From assembly GCA_001970955.1 (NCBI GenBank), contig MPUH01000042.1, positions 1 to 64,000 of the forward strand: a stretch of 64,000 bases of DNA. The letters run 5' to 3'. This DNA is from Stentor coeruleus. Taxonomy: Eukaryota; Ciliophora; Heterotrichea; Heterotrichida; Stentoridae. The notes beneath the pieces are model-generated. The model ran no database searches. It was not told the origin of the DNA and worked only from the letters and a program-made list of their open reading frames with translations. Within the stretch, counting starts at the first letter, position 1. Every line of letters starts with the position of its first letter. Shown here piece after piece: positions 10,416 through 19,397 of this stretch. The translations under genes and the position numbers were made by a program.

Positions 10416-12242
10416 TTATTCTTTATGCTCATTCATAATTTCCGTAACTTTTTGTTCAAGTTTCTTAAACTCCATTGTCTGTTGTGCTAGCTTATCTCTA
10501 TTTTTATCCAGTTGTATAACAATACTTTGAAGCTTACCTGATGGGTTCTTTTTATCAGGAAGTTGACCAATATTTAGCCCAATATTTCCTGAAGGCATAT
10601 CGCTAAAAGCAGGAACTGAGGCTGAATGCGTGATTTTCTGAGACCCTGACTTTGTTGTGTTAATAGGAAGCAACTGATTTAAAGTGTTTTTCTGGTCTTC
10701 TAGCTTAGAAATTATCTTTAAAAGCCTTTGCTTTTCATTACGTAACTCATTACAAGTCGATATAAGAAAAGCATTTTCATGTTGTTTTTTAAAAATCGCC
10801 TGAGTTTTTTCTTTTTGGTATTGTTTATTCTGTTTCTGTATAGAATTTAGCCGCTCTTTTACTGACATATGATATTTTAGAATCTCTTTCTGGGATTTTT
10901 GGAATGATGCTTCAATCAAAGTTTCTCTGACGTCTGAGTTTTTAGATGAAGCCTGAAGCTCGACTTCCTCTGTTTTAGCTCTTTTGATTTGTTTATCGTA
11001 TAAATCTTTTAATGCTTGAATAAGTTTATCTTTCTCTGTAGTTCTGATCATCTGAGCCAATTCACTTTGGAATAATGTCATTTTCCTCTTGTTTTGAAAA
11101 ATCTGATTCCTCAAGTGGTTATTGAGCTCTTCAACTGCTTTATTCTTATCTTTCAACTTCCCTGATTTCTCTTTCAATGAGTTCTTTTTTGAGAACTCTT
11201 CAAGTAATTCATTATACATATCTCTAATGCTTGATTCTTTCTCTTTAATTTTTCTATCCAAAGGATCCCGTTCTTCTTTTAATGTTGCAATTTTCTGATT
11301 CAGCACAAAGTGAAAGTTAATCAAATGAATATTAAAAGCTTTGAGTTCTTTTATAGTATTTTCTTTACGACTTATCACATCATCACGTTCACGTATTTGC
11401 TCTTCAGTCTTATTAAGTTTATTTCTCAAGTTCTCAACTTCACTAACAAGTGACTTATGCGACGATTCTAAAATATGTACCTCATTTTGTATAGCTTCTT
11501 TATCAATAGTTGTATTAGTTTCTAATTCTTTCTGTGTTTGTTCAAGTCTATTATACTCTTCAGTTTTTTCTTTTTCTCTTTTAAGTTCAATGTTTTTTTT
11601 CTCTTTAATCTGGTGGAACTCCATTTCATGCTCTTCTTCCAGATGGTTGATATGATTTTCATATTCATTTGAATCTTTACGCATTACGTCTAAAAGTTTC
11701 GTATAAGAGTCTTGGACTTGATTTATTTTTTCGTTATAAAAATCAGCGAGACCTTTCATTTTTTGCTCGTGGTTTAAGAGGATGCTTGATAATTCATTGT
11801 CAAATTTCAAACGTATTTCATCAAGATCTTCTCTTAGTGCATAGTATCTTCTATACTCATCGTTTAAGGTATTTGAAAACCTCGCCTCACGAATTTTTAT
11901 TTCGTTTTGGTGATGACCTTCAAGTTCTTGGAGTTCTTTTAATTGTTTTTCTTCTTGGTCTTGTTGGAATTTCTTGAGGGAATCTAGTTTACCATTTTCT
12001 TGTGAGAGCTTTTCGGAGTTTTCTTTTTGAAGGGAAGAAATTTCTTCAAGGTATTTTTTTTCTTGAGCGTTTAATTGAATGAGTTTTTCAGATTTGAGCT
12101 TGCTTTTTTTCTTTTTGAGGCTTTTGATTTGCTCTTCTAAGGACTGGATTTCTTGGTTTTTTATTAGGCGTAACTGAGTTGGCTGTTCTGAGTCGAAATG
12201 ATGAATGTGCACAGGGATTTTTTCAATTAAGTTACTTTCCAT
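10416..12242 (-). CDS. Long coiled-coil protein, function unknown
   Basis: A 608-residue protein that is nearly all charged coiled coil from about 25 to 510, rich in Glu, Lys and Gln, with short Leu-heptad stretches and few prolines. A Ser/Thr-rich break at about 530-560 (near SASVPAF) separates it from a final helical segment. No enzymatic or membrane motif is seen. Such proteins are common in ciliate cortex, basal bodies and axonemes, and that is the likely setting, but no specific family is recognised. ATG at 12240-12242, TAA stop. The downstream minus-strand neighbour is the OSCA-like gene. Confidence 0.75.
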   Translation of the reverse strand: MESNLIEKIPVHIHHFDSEQPTQLRLIKNQEIQSLEEQIKSLKKKKSKLKSEKLIQLNAQEKKYLEEISSLQKENSEKLSQENGKLDSLKKFQQDQEEKQLKELQELEGHHQNEIKIREARFSNTLNDEYRRYYALREDLDEIRLKFDNELSSILLNHEQKMKGLADFYNEKINQVQDSYTKLLDVMRKDSNEYENHINHLEEEHEMEFHQIKEKKNIELKREKEKTEEYNRLEQTQKELETNTTIDKEAIQNEVHILESSHKSLVSEVENLRNKLNKTEEQIRERDDVISRKENTIKELKAFNIHLINFHFVLNQKIATLKEERDPLDRKIKEKESSIRDMYNELLEEFSKKNSLKEKSGKLKDKNKAVEELNNHLRNQIFQNKRKMTLFQSELAQMIRTTEKDKLIQALKDLYDKQIKRAKTEEVELQASSKNSDVRETLIEASFQKSQKEILKYHMSVKERLNSIQKQNKQYQKEKTQAIFKKQHENAFLISTCNELRNEKQRLLKIISKLEDQKNTLNQLLPINTTKSGSQKITHSASVPAFSDMPSGNIGLNIGQLPDKKNPSGKLQSIVIQLDKNRDKLAQQTMEFKKLEQKVTEIMNEHKE

Positions 12243-12554
12243 TAGCTTTATATAACAATGAAAATGGTTGTGATATGTAATGTTTTTACTTTACTAAGTG
12301 GCTTAATAATAAAATATATTTTGTCCCTTAGATATACTCTGCAACCCTTGAGCTTTTGCTAAGGATTAGTCAAGGTTTCTTATCTTCTTTGTTTTCTATT
12401 ATGATTTTATATTAGTCTTGAGACCTTAAGCTCTTAAATACACACAAAACCTTCAAACTTGCAACTAAATCGACAATAAATATTATGTAATTCTTATGAA
12501 TCTGTTTAAGTTTTTAAATTATCTTGTTTTATATAACTTTTTTTGCTATACTTT
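12243..12554. promoter_or_regulatory. Intergenic between two minus-strand genes
   Basis: About 310 nt, AT-rich. It holds the 5' flank of the coiled-coil gene and the 3' flank of the small basic gene; no further feature recognised. Confidence 0.4.
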
Positions 12555-13016
12555 TCAGTAAAAAATATAGGTTAGGATTATGGCATATTCGCATATGACA
12601 CTATTAATAGCAGGGTTATAACTTTTAATTTCCTTTTTATCTGGGTAAAATTCCTTTTCAGGAATATACTTAATATCAGGCTTATCAGGAACTGTAAATT
12701 TTTGATATCTTACTGGTATTGGAGTATATTCTCTTTTAGATGAAGATCTTTTAGGCTTTTCAATCCTATTGCTATAATCTATCTTATAATCTTCAATTTT
12801 TTTCAAATATGGATTTGAGTGATTAACCGATGGATGCTGATGATATCTTATAACTCTAAAATTAGGCATTCTTGAATATCGTAAACCAAAACTTTCTATT
12901 TTGTATTTTCCTGTTTTTTTGCATTTACTTATAATTTCTCTAGCTTTATCTGAAATAATCTTTTTACTACTTTTGTGAGTATATTTTTTAGCTGGAAAGT
13001 TAAATTTTCTAAACAT
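12555..13016 (-). CDS. Small basic hypothetical protein
   Basis: A 153-residue protein rich in Lys, Tyr, Pro and Arg, with no recognised domain. The composition (for example KRSSSKREYTPIPVRYQ and repeated YxP/PDKP motifs) suggests a disordered basic protein such as a cytoskeleton-associated factor. The last 15 residues turn hydrophobic (CEYAIILTYIFY) before a TGA stop, unlike the rest. No GTAA...TAG intron was found there, so the C-terminus is less certain than the body. ATG at 13014-13016. Confidence 0.55.
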   Translation of the reverse strand: MFRKFNFPAKKYTHKSSKKIISDKAREIISKCKKTGKYKIESFGLRYSRMPNFRVIRYHQHPSVNHSNPYLKKIEDYKIDYSNRIEKPKRSSSKREYTPIPVRYQKFTVPDKPDIKYIPEKEFYPDKKEIKSYNPAINSVICEYAIILTYIFY

Positions 13017-13833
13017 TTTATATTTTATCTAATAAAAACACAAAAAAATAAGAATTACTGATGTTATGCTTAAAACTAAGAAATCATATTAAGAAGCAAA
13101 AGATAATGCAAATATATATTAATAAATGCTACTTTATTAATACTATAAAGTAATTATTTGTAAAACATAATTGAAGATAAGTAAAACTGGAACAATTTAC
13201 CATTTATAATAATTTTAGATTTACGATTTCGAAAAATCTTTATCTTATAGAAAGGTGAGATGTATATTAATTATAGGTAAATTAATTGTTAGGCTAGCAA
13301 ATACTCAGAAGGTTATAAGATTTCTATGGCGAAATTTTCATAGCGACACTAATTTTCATATTGATTCAAGTTTTAATATGCATAATTATTATATAAGAGC
13401 TTATGTACTTTCTGGGGAAAAAATTATTTCTTACCGATCCAATTATTTTGGCGACATATTAAATTCACCTTTTCCTTTACTAGAATGCTTAATATTTTTC
13501 GATGAAACTAGTGCGTCGTATATTTTTATAGCAACAAATAATTTTATTTTTTCTAGCTACCTACGAACTTATCTTGCAATCATTCTCTATCTTTATAACA
13601 CCTATCTTCTAATCCCCAATTTAATTCTAAGCGACCATACAAAAAAACCCTAATTTTAACAGAATTATTCTAACAACAGTATATTTCACTAAAAAAATCA
13701 TAAAACACTTTTCTTCTATCAAAAATAACTTTCCTTCCACTTCATTCATCTCTTAGCCCACCTTTTTACCCTATTGTCTTATACATCTCAACATATTTTC
13801 AGCATATTTTTTAGGAATTCTGGTGAAATAAAT
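13017..13833. promoter_or_regulatory. Divergent intergenic region
   Basis: Lies between a minus-strand gene (start 13016) and a plus-strand gene (start 13834). The last 200 nt are C/T/A-rich with very little G, the usual 5' flank signature. A frame open at 13255-13653 begins with GTG and has no family resemblance, so I do not call it a gene. Confidence 0.5.
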
Positions 13834-14259
13834 ATGAAAGGTATCATCATCATATGTACTCTCCTAGCTTTGGCAAATGCTGGCTTAAGACTTGATAACC
13901 TAGAGCAGCAAGAAGGAAGTTCTTGTATGCAAAACCCAGTATTTGTCGTCTCAAGTTTCGATGTTCAACCTTGGCCTCCAACGTCAAACATTAATCTCGC
14001 TGTTAACATGACTGGAACATTTAATCGTGATGCTTATGTCAACCAACTTCAAGTTGGAACCAACTATAATAGACAGCAATGGCACTATCAACACTATAAC
14101 GTAAATGAAAATTTCAGCAAAGGACAGACTAACAGCTTCACCTTCAGCATCAACTCAGGTCAATATGGTGGATCATACGTTCAACAAGTTACCCTTTCAA
14201 CTCAAGACCATCAACAATACCAGCACTTAACTTGCTGGCAGTTCAACTACCAACTTTAA
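13834..14259 (+). CDS. Secreted ML-domain-like protein, paralogue 1
   Basis: A 141-residue protein starting with a clear signal peptide (hydrophobic residues 3-16, IIIICTLLALANAG). The mature part has the pattern of an ML (MD-2-related lipid-recognition) beta-sandwich: an early Cys, a strand with FDVQPWPP, a GTFNR turn, then a late Cys in LTCWQFNYQL at the end. It is a clear paralogue of the gene at 14952-15389. ML proteins bind lipids or sterols outside the cell or in vesicles; that function is inferred. The frame extends upstream to a TTG, but the ATG at 13834 directly before the signal peptide is the sensible start. Confidence 0.7.
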   Translation: MKGIIIICTLLALANAGLRLDNLEQQEGSSCMQNPVFVVSSFDVQPWPPTSNINLAVNMTGTFNRDAYVNQLQVGTNYNRQQWHYQHYNVNENFSKGQTNSFTFSINSGQYGGSYVQQVTLSTQDHQQYQHLTCWQFNYQL

Positions 14260-14951
14260 CTTAGGTAATTAGATAGTTTATGATATGAGTTGGTAAATTT
14301 TGAATGGGCAGTTATTGTAAGAGAGTTGTATGAAAAAAATATAGAATATGCAGAAAGATTGAAAGTTTAGGATTCTTTTGAGGGATATAAGGTACTGATG
14401 AAATGTATTAAATTGAGGATTTAGTATATGTGTTATAAGTAAATTATGCTTTGCATTTAAGTTATGGGCTTAAAGATAATTAGATTTTTTTGGTATATTT
14501 GCTACATATTAAATTATTTTTAGGTATTTATGTAAAAGAATGTAGTTGAAGTTAAGCACCTGATTATAATATGATAGATAAGTATGCATAATTATAGTAT
14601 TAGGAAAAAATAATGGAGGAAGCAAGCGGTAGTCAGTTCTATTAGAAGATACCTTCAGAGTTAGAAGTGTTGACAGAGAGGGAAAATATTCCAAAGAGTA
14701 TCTCGTATAGAAGGTAGTTCTCAACTATATGAAGTTCAAATTACCTTAGATGTCCATAAATCGTAATTTGTTAGTGGTGCATATTTCATTTGGAGGACTT
14801 AATAATATTAAGAAGCTATAAGTAAATACATTGATAAAACTGCAACCTTAATAAGCAATATTTAGCTCTGTTTATAATTTAATATAAATAAAATTCGAAT
14901 GTACAAACAATTTTCATATTAGATATATGCTAATATCTGATAATAATAATT
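14260..14951. other. Intergenic between ML-like paralogues
   Basis: About 690 nt. The first half is G-leaning (3' flank type). No gene, tRNA or repeat recognised; the only longer minus-strand frame starts with TTG and looks random. Confidence 0.45.
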
Positions 14952-15389
14952 ATGGAGAAGAATTTAAGTTTTTTAATCTTAGTGATTTTTGTTGTTCAGT
15001 CACGTTTATATACTCCTAAGAAATACTCTAGCATTGGGTACAATTGTGGAGGAAGTTACTATTTATCTATTACTGAATTTAATGTTTGGCCTTGGCCAGT
15101 TCAACCTGGTGATGATATGAAAATTCAAGTTGTTGGGGTTTTTAATCGTGCTGAAACTGTTGATTATATTGCAACAGGCCAGGATCTCAACCATGATCAA
15201 TGGATATACAACATTACTGATATTGGCCAAACTTTCTCAGTAAACCAAATTGGTACTTTTAATACTTCAGCCCAAGCAGGAACTGCCTCAGGTTGTTATA
15301 ATATTCAAGTGACTTTAAAAGGCCCAAAACCCGAAGACACTTACCTAGCTTGTTGGAGTTTTAGTTATGAACTTTATAATATAGATTAG
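14952..15389 (+). CDS. Secreted ML-domain-like protein, paralogue 2
   Basis: A 145-residue protein with a signal peptide (FLILVIFVVQS near the start) and the same fold pattern as its upstream neighbour: early Cys (YNCGGSYY), FNVWPWPVQPGD, GVFNRAE, a central Cys (SGCYNIQVTL) and the late LACWSFSYEL. It has one more Cys than paralogue 1, so its disulphide pattern may differ. The matching WPWP/GxFNR/CW..F.Y motifs and adjacency indicate an old tandem duplication. Probable lipid-binding secreted or vesicular protein; specific ligand unknown. Confidence 0.7.
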   Translation: MEKNLSFLILVIFVVQSRLYTPKKYSSIGYNCGGSYYLSITEFNVWPWPVQPGDDMKIQVVGVFNRAETVDYIATGQDLNHDQWIYNITDIGQTFSVNQIGTFNTSAQAGTASGCYNIQVTLKGPKPEDTYLACWSFSYELYNID

Positions 15390-15553
15390 CCCGCTAGTTT
15401 AAAAATATTAATAAAGCATTGACTATGATACTAAAATTTAGCTTAGAACTAATGTGAAATTATGTATACTTATTCTCGTTAGAAATCAGATAATAAATGT
15501 TTTAGTCATCATAGAATAGTTGTGATATAGTTTTCAACTATATGTATATAAAA

Positions 15554-15934
15554 ATGAACATTGTAGGTATCGGGATTGATATATGCAAAGTCAGTAGGAT
15601 AGCTTCAATACTAGAAAAGCCTTATGGGAAAAGATTTATCTCTCGTGTTTTGCATCCATGCGAAATAAAAAATGACCTAGATTATGACTTTGTTGCTAGT
15701 AGATGGGCCGCAAAAGAAGCATTAGTCAAAGCATTGGGATACAGACTTTTACCATTTACCCATGTGAGAATAAATTACAATACCCTTGGCCAACCAATAT
15801 TCCTATTCACAGATACAACTGAAAAACTAATGTCAAAATATAACACATTCTTATCAATATCTCATGAAGACCAATACACAGTTGCAGTAGTCATCTGCTT
15901 ATCTATTCCATCACAAACACCTCCTTCGATTTAA
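15554..15934 (+). CDS. acpS: Holo-[acyl-carrier-protein] synthase (4'-phosphopantetheinyl transferase, AcpS type)
   Basis: A 126-residue protein, or 130 if the in-frame ATG at 15542 is used. It transfers the phosphopantetheine arm from CoA to a serine of acyl carrier protein. AcpS signatures are present in order: GIGIDICKVSRI at the start (metal-binding Asp), RFISRVLHPCEI, then ASRWAAKEALVKALG (the catalytic W/F-A-x-KEA-KA-G motif) and late SISHEDQYTVA. Length matches the bacterial 120-126-residue class rather than the Sfp type. In a ciliate it most likely serves the mitochondrial ACP, though no clear targeting peptide is seen before the start. Acquisition from bacteria is possible but not shown by composition. 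Confidence 0.9.
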   Translation: MNIVGIGIDICKVSRIASILEKPYGKRFISRVLHPCEIKNDLDYDFVASRWAAKEALVKALGYRLLPFTHVRINYNTLGQPIFLFTDTTEKLMSKYNTFLSISHEDQYTVAVVICLSIPSQTPPSI

Positions 15935-16115
15935 TATTTCATTAAAAACTCATTTCATAATCCTAATTTTTCTTCAAATAAAAATTTACTAATAATTCCA
16001 CATAAATGGTTTAAACTTCAGCTAAATCATCCATCAAAACACATCTAAAATAATCCTATCACCTTTTCTAATGAAATATATTATTTTCACAGTCTTTCCA
16101 ATTACTAATCTTATA

Positions 16116-17498
16116 ATGGACAAAGCTAGGATTTTACATCAGAACTCAGGAAAGCTCCTTGCTCCTCTTCTCTACCTTTCCCCTAAAAAAAAGCAGGGAA
16201 AATGCTTATCCTCAGCTACAAACCTAAGTAGCCCAATATCTCCATTAACTTCAAAATCCTTATTTTCATCCCCAGCTAGTTCAATTGTACTAAAGTCTCG
16301 CAACTCATTAAAACGTGTTTCATCAGACCAAGACAATGTTTTTCCCCAGTGGTTACTAGAAAGGCACGACTTTAAAATGTCTTACCTAGCAAATGCCAGT
16401 GAAATAGATATTGGGAAAATATGCTCAAAGCCTCATAAACTTCGAGATTCTCTTGAAAATCGAGAATTAAATTCTTGGTGTCGTTCCTGTGCATTTTTCA
16501 AACCTTTCAGTGATTTTACATGCAGCGAAGTCTGTTCAAGATTATCAACACAAGAATACCCTCCAGGTAAAGTTATAATTCAAGAAGGTGAACCTGGGGA
16601 TAGAATGTTTATAATCTATAAAGGTCGGGTTGGGATATATAAACAAGGGTTTTCTGGAGCTTTAGATATTTTAGGTTCAACTAATGCTGTTGGGGAAACT
16701 TCTTTAGAAACAAATTGTTTACGTACAGCTAGTGTTATATCAATAGATACTGTTGTTGCATTAAAACTTATGAAAGAAGATTATCAGAATATTGTGTTAA
16801 GACAAAAACATAAACAGAGAATTTGTATAGTAAACTTACTTAAAGATATACCATTTTTTCAAAGCCTTCTTAGTGCTAAACTTGAATTATTAGCTTGGAG
16901 TATGTTACTTATGCATTATGACCCACAACAAACTGTATATTTAGAAGGACAAATGGCAAGTGGAGTATATTTTATTAAAGAAGGTACGGTACAATTGTTT
17001 ACTCATGTTACGGTTATTAATAAAAAGAATATCCCTATAGCTTTTAATAAAAAAGAAACATTGGTTCATAGAAAAACATATGAAATTAATGTTAAAAAAG
17101 TTATGAAAGGGGATTTTTTTGGAGAAGAAGAGACTTTGAATCAGGGGAAAAGAAAACATAAAGCGGTATGTTTGGAGAATTGTGAGATTTTGCTTTTGAA
17201 GAAAGAGGTTATTTTTGAGTTGCTTGGGGAAAAAGAAAGATCTGCTATTGAGAATATACATGAAAAACCTAAGACGAAGAAAATATTAGCTAAAGAGCTG
17301 CAGAAAATGCTTAAGGCTAAGAAAATTAAATATACAGCGATTTTAGATGCGACAAGTGTTGCTCCGTTGCCACAAGGTAGGAATGAGATTGATAGGAAAT
17401 TGAGAAAAAAAGCTATGCTAGCTAAAAGTGCCCATTTTAAGTTCCATAAAGAAGCTACTGAAAGCTTGATTAAAGAAGACTGCTTTTACCAGAAATAA
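16116..17498 (+). CDS. Protein with two cyclic-nucleotide-binding (CNB) domains
   Basis: About 460 residues from the ATG at 16116. An in-frame ATG at 16071 would add 15 residues, but that stretch has the G-poor composition of a 5' flank. A Ser-rich N-terminus precedes CNB 1 (from CAFFKPFSDF), whose phosphate-binding cassette keeps GETSL and the Arg (NCLRTASV), so cAMP or cGMP binding is plausible. CNB 2 starts near IPFFQSLL; its cassette (FGEEETLNQGKRKHK) is degenerate. There is no kinase, channel or exchange-factor domain, so it may act as a regulatory subunit or scaffold, like PKA R subunits but without a visible inhibitory sequence. The final 60 residues are basic. It converges on the EF-hand gene at 17613. 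Confidence 0.8.
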   Translation: MDKARILHQNSGKLLAPLLYLSPKKKQGKCLSSATNLSSPISPLTSKSLFSSPASSIVLKSRNSLKRVSSDQDNVFPQWLLERHDFKMSYLANASEIDIGKICSKPHKLRDSLENRELNSWCRSCAFFKPFSDFTCSEVCSRLSTQEYPPGKVIIQEGEPGDRMFIIYKGRVGIYKQGFSGALDILGSTNAVGETSLETNCLRTASVISIDTVVALKLMKEDYQNIVLRQKHKQRICIVNLLKDIPFFQSLLSAKLELLAWSMLLMHYDPQQTVYLEGQMASGVYFIKEGTVQLFTHVTVINKKNIPIAFNKKETLVHRKTYEINVKKVMKGDFFGEEETLNQGKRKHKAVCLENCEILLLKKEVIFELLGEKERSAIENIHEKPKTKKILAKELQKMLKAKKIKYTAILDATSVAPLPQGRNEIDRKLRKKAMLAKSAHFKFHKEATESLIKEDCFYQK

Positions 17499-17612
17499 AT
17501 GTTATATTAACAGTATTTAAGATAATTATGATTATTTTAGATATAAAAGATATGAGAACTATCATAAGAAAATCTAAATGTTTATTTCGAGGCAATTTCA
17601 CTAGAAAGTACA

Positions 17613-18314
17613 TCATTTCTTTTTAGATACTATTAGGTTTTTAAGTGAAAATCTAGTCTTACAATTTTTCTGCATGTTCATCTTGAGTTTTTTAAGCTTC
17701 CTAGTAAACACTTGTGATGTTGACTTCAATATAAGCTCTTCTTCTGGATTTCCAGGCTCCATAACCGCATTCATAATCATTTTTCTTCTATAATTACTCA
17801 CAACAACTTGAAAAGGTAGCATATCAGACTCAATATCAATTTTTCTTTCTATAACATTATTAAACAGATCAGTCAGTGCTTTAACTTTAGGGTTTTTATT
17901 TCTTAGCATAAACAAAAATTCACTAAATTCAATATGCCCATTTCCATCTAAATCCACTTCTTTAAAAAGTTGTTTCGCTTGGAGTTTCGATTCTGCAATA
18001 CCTAAAGTGAGCATTGCTTCAATGATCTCTTCTAATTCAATTGATTTACTACCGTTCATATCAATTGATAAAAAGCATCTTCGCAAATCATCCTTTTTCG
18101 CTTTGTTAAATTGTATGTACTGGGTTTTACCATGTTTTGCAAGCCAATTTTCTGTATCAGTTTGTATTATTTTCCTTCTAAATGCGAGGTGTTTATGGAT
18201 TTTCTGCAGCCTTTCTTCAATGTTTTCAACTTTAGCTATAACATTTCGCTTTTTTAGTAATGGACCAAGCACGTCTGATTCATTTCTTATGAGTGATGGT
18301 TTTTTTAAGCTCAT
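17613..18314 (-). CDS. EF-hand calcium-binding protein
   Basis: A 233-residue protein with two good EF-hand loops at about 85-155: DMNGSKSIELEE and DLDGNGHIEFSE, both with acidic residues at positions 1 and 12 and Gly at 6 in the second. The N-terminal 75 residues and the C-terminal 75 are basic and helical, with the very end (about 195-233) rich in Lys. The arrangement of one EF pair flanked by basic helices is seen in ciliate cytoskeletal calcium-binding proteins; no closer family is recognised. ATG at 18312-18314, TGA stop, which supports TGA as a stop in this genome. Confidence 0.8.
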   Translation of the reverse strand: MSLKKPSLIRNESDVLGPLLKKRNVIAKVENIEERLQKIHKHLAFRRKIIQTDTENWLAKHGKTQYIQFNKAKKDDLRRCFLSIDMNGSKSIELEEIIEAMLTLGIAESKLQAKQLFKEVDLDGNGHIEFSEFLFMLRNKNPKVKALTDLFNNVIERKIDIESDMLPFQVVVSNYRRKMIMNAVMEPGNPEEELILKSTSQVFTRKLKKLKMNMQKNCKTRFSLKNLIVSKKK

Positions 18315-19397
18315 TATTTTGAGAAGTTATCGATTATAATATCTTGTAAAACCGTAAAATAAAGATGTTATTATATGGATATTTTAAAAGATTAGTCTTT
18401 TCGTGTAAGTATTAAGCTTTGAAGCTATTATTGGTTTTGCCAAAGCCATAATGATTTAGATTGTTTGATTATGATAAGTTCTTAATTTCTTATTTTAGCC
18501 CATGTTTAGTTTTCCTGATTTTTGAAATCTGATATAGACAAAAATTTATTATTTTAATAGTTTATTTTTGAAAATTAACAAGGGCTGGACAATAGTCAAG
18601 CGATAATTCTAGAGTGGCCGAATAAACTTGGATTATTACTTCTTTATTCATCCTCAGTGACTATAAATTATAAAATAATTCCTAAGCATGTTCAGCTTCA
18701 GCATTGACAATTTATAATCTTCCGACCCACCCTTCTAACTATCATTAAGCTATACAGCTAAATATATTTATGAAGAAAAACAATATTTATTATAACTGAT
18801 GAAATATTTTTTTTTTTGAATCAGCAGTAATTGTTCGCTTATATTCATATCCCACAATAAACACTTATACAAATCAAATATATATCGAAATAAAATAACA
18901 AAAAGTGATTTAGCAAAATTTGCCTTAGCGATTTAAAGTCTTTTAATAACAGTAAATTTATGAATTACTCAAGGAAATTGTAAGCCTAAGCATCAAAATA
19001 AAATTTCAGGCTCAATCTATGTTTTAGAAATTTGAGCTTTAAAAGTACAATTAAGACTCAGTATTATGAAAATGTTATTAGCCTTGTTTGAAATAATCAT
19101 CAAGAATTATTATATTATTGAAAAGATAATCCTAGGTTATACTTTTGATTTTATTGTTCAATATTTGAATGTAATCGATGATGGTGTAGCTATTAAGTAA
19201 AAAAAATCACTATGATATCATTAGATAGCTTCTGCTTATAATAAATATAACTTAAGCCGCAACTAGCAAAGTACATTTGAAATTGTAATTTAAGTAATTA
19301 TCATAGTATAGACTACTAGATGATCAAATAATATAAACTTAAATACTATGGCATTAATATAACCCAAATATATTATCTTATTAAAATTAACAATAGT
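18315..19397. promoter_or_regulatory. Divergent intergenic region, 1.1 kb
   Basis: Lies between a minus-strand and a plus-strand gene. It is AT-rich. A somewhat GC-richer patch at about 18580-18650 does not fold into a tRNA or match a known RNA by eye. No gene recognised. Confidence 0.45.

Noticed and set aside
13255-13653. 132-codon open frame on the plus strand
   Set aside because: It begins with GTG, has no family resemblance, and lies in a divergent intergenic region; the first ATG is far inside.
14509-14724. Minus-strand 71-codon frame
   Set aside because: Starts with TTG and has no resemblance to known proteins.
18580-18650. GC-richer patch considered as an RNA gene
   Set aside because: No cloverleaf, no conserved tRNA boxes and no resemblance to U6, SRP or other common RNAs by eye.
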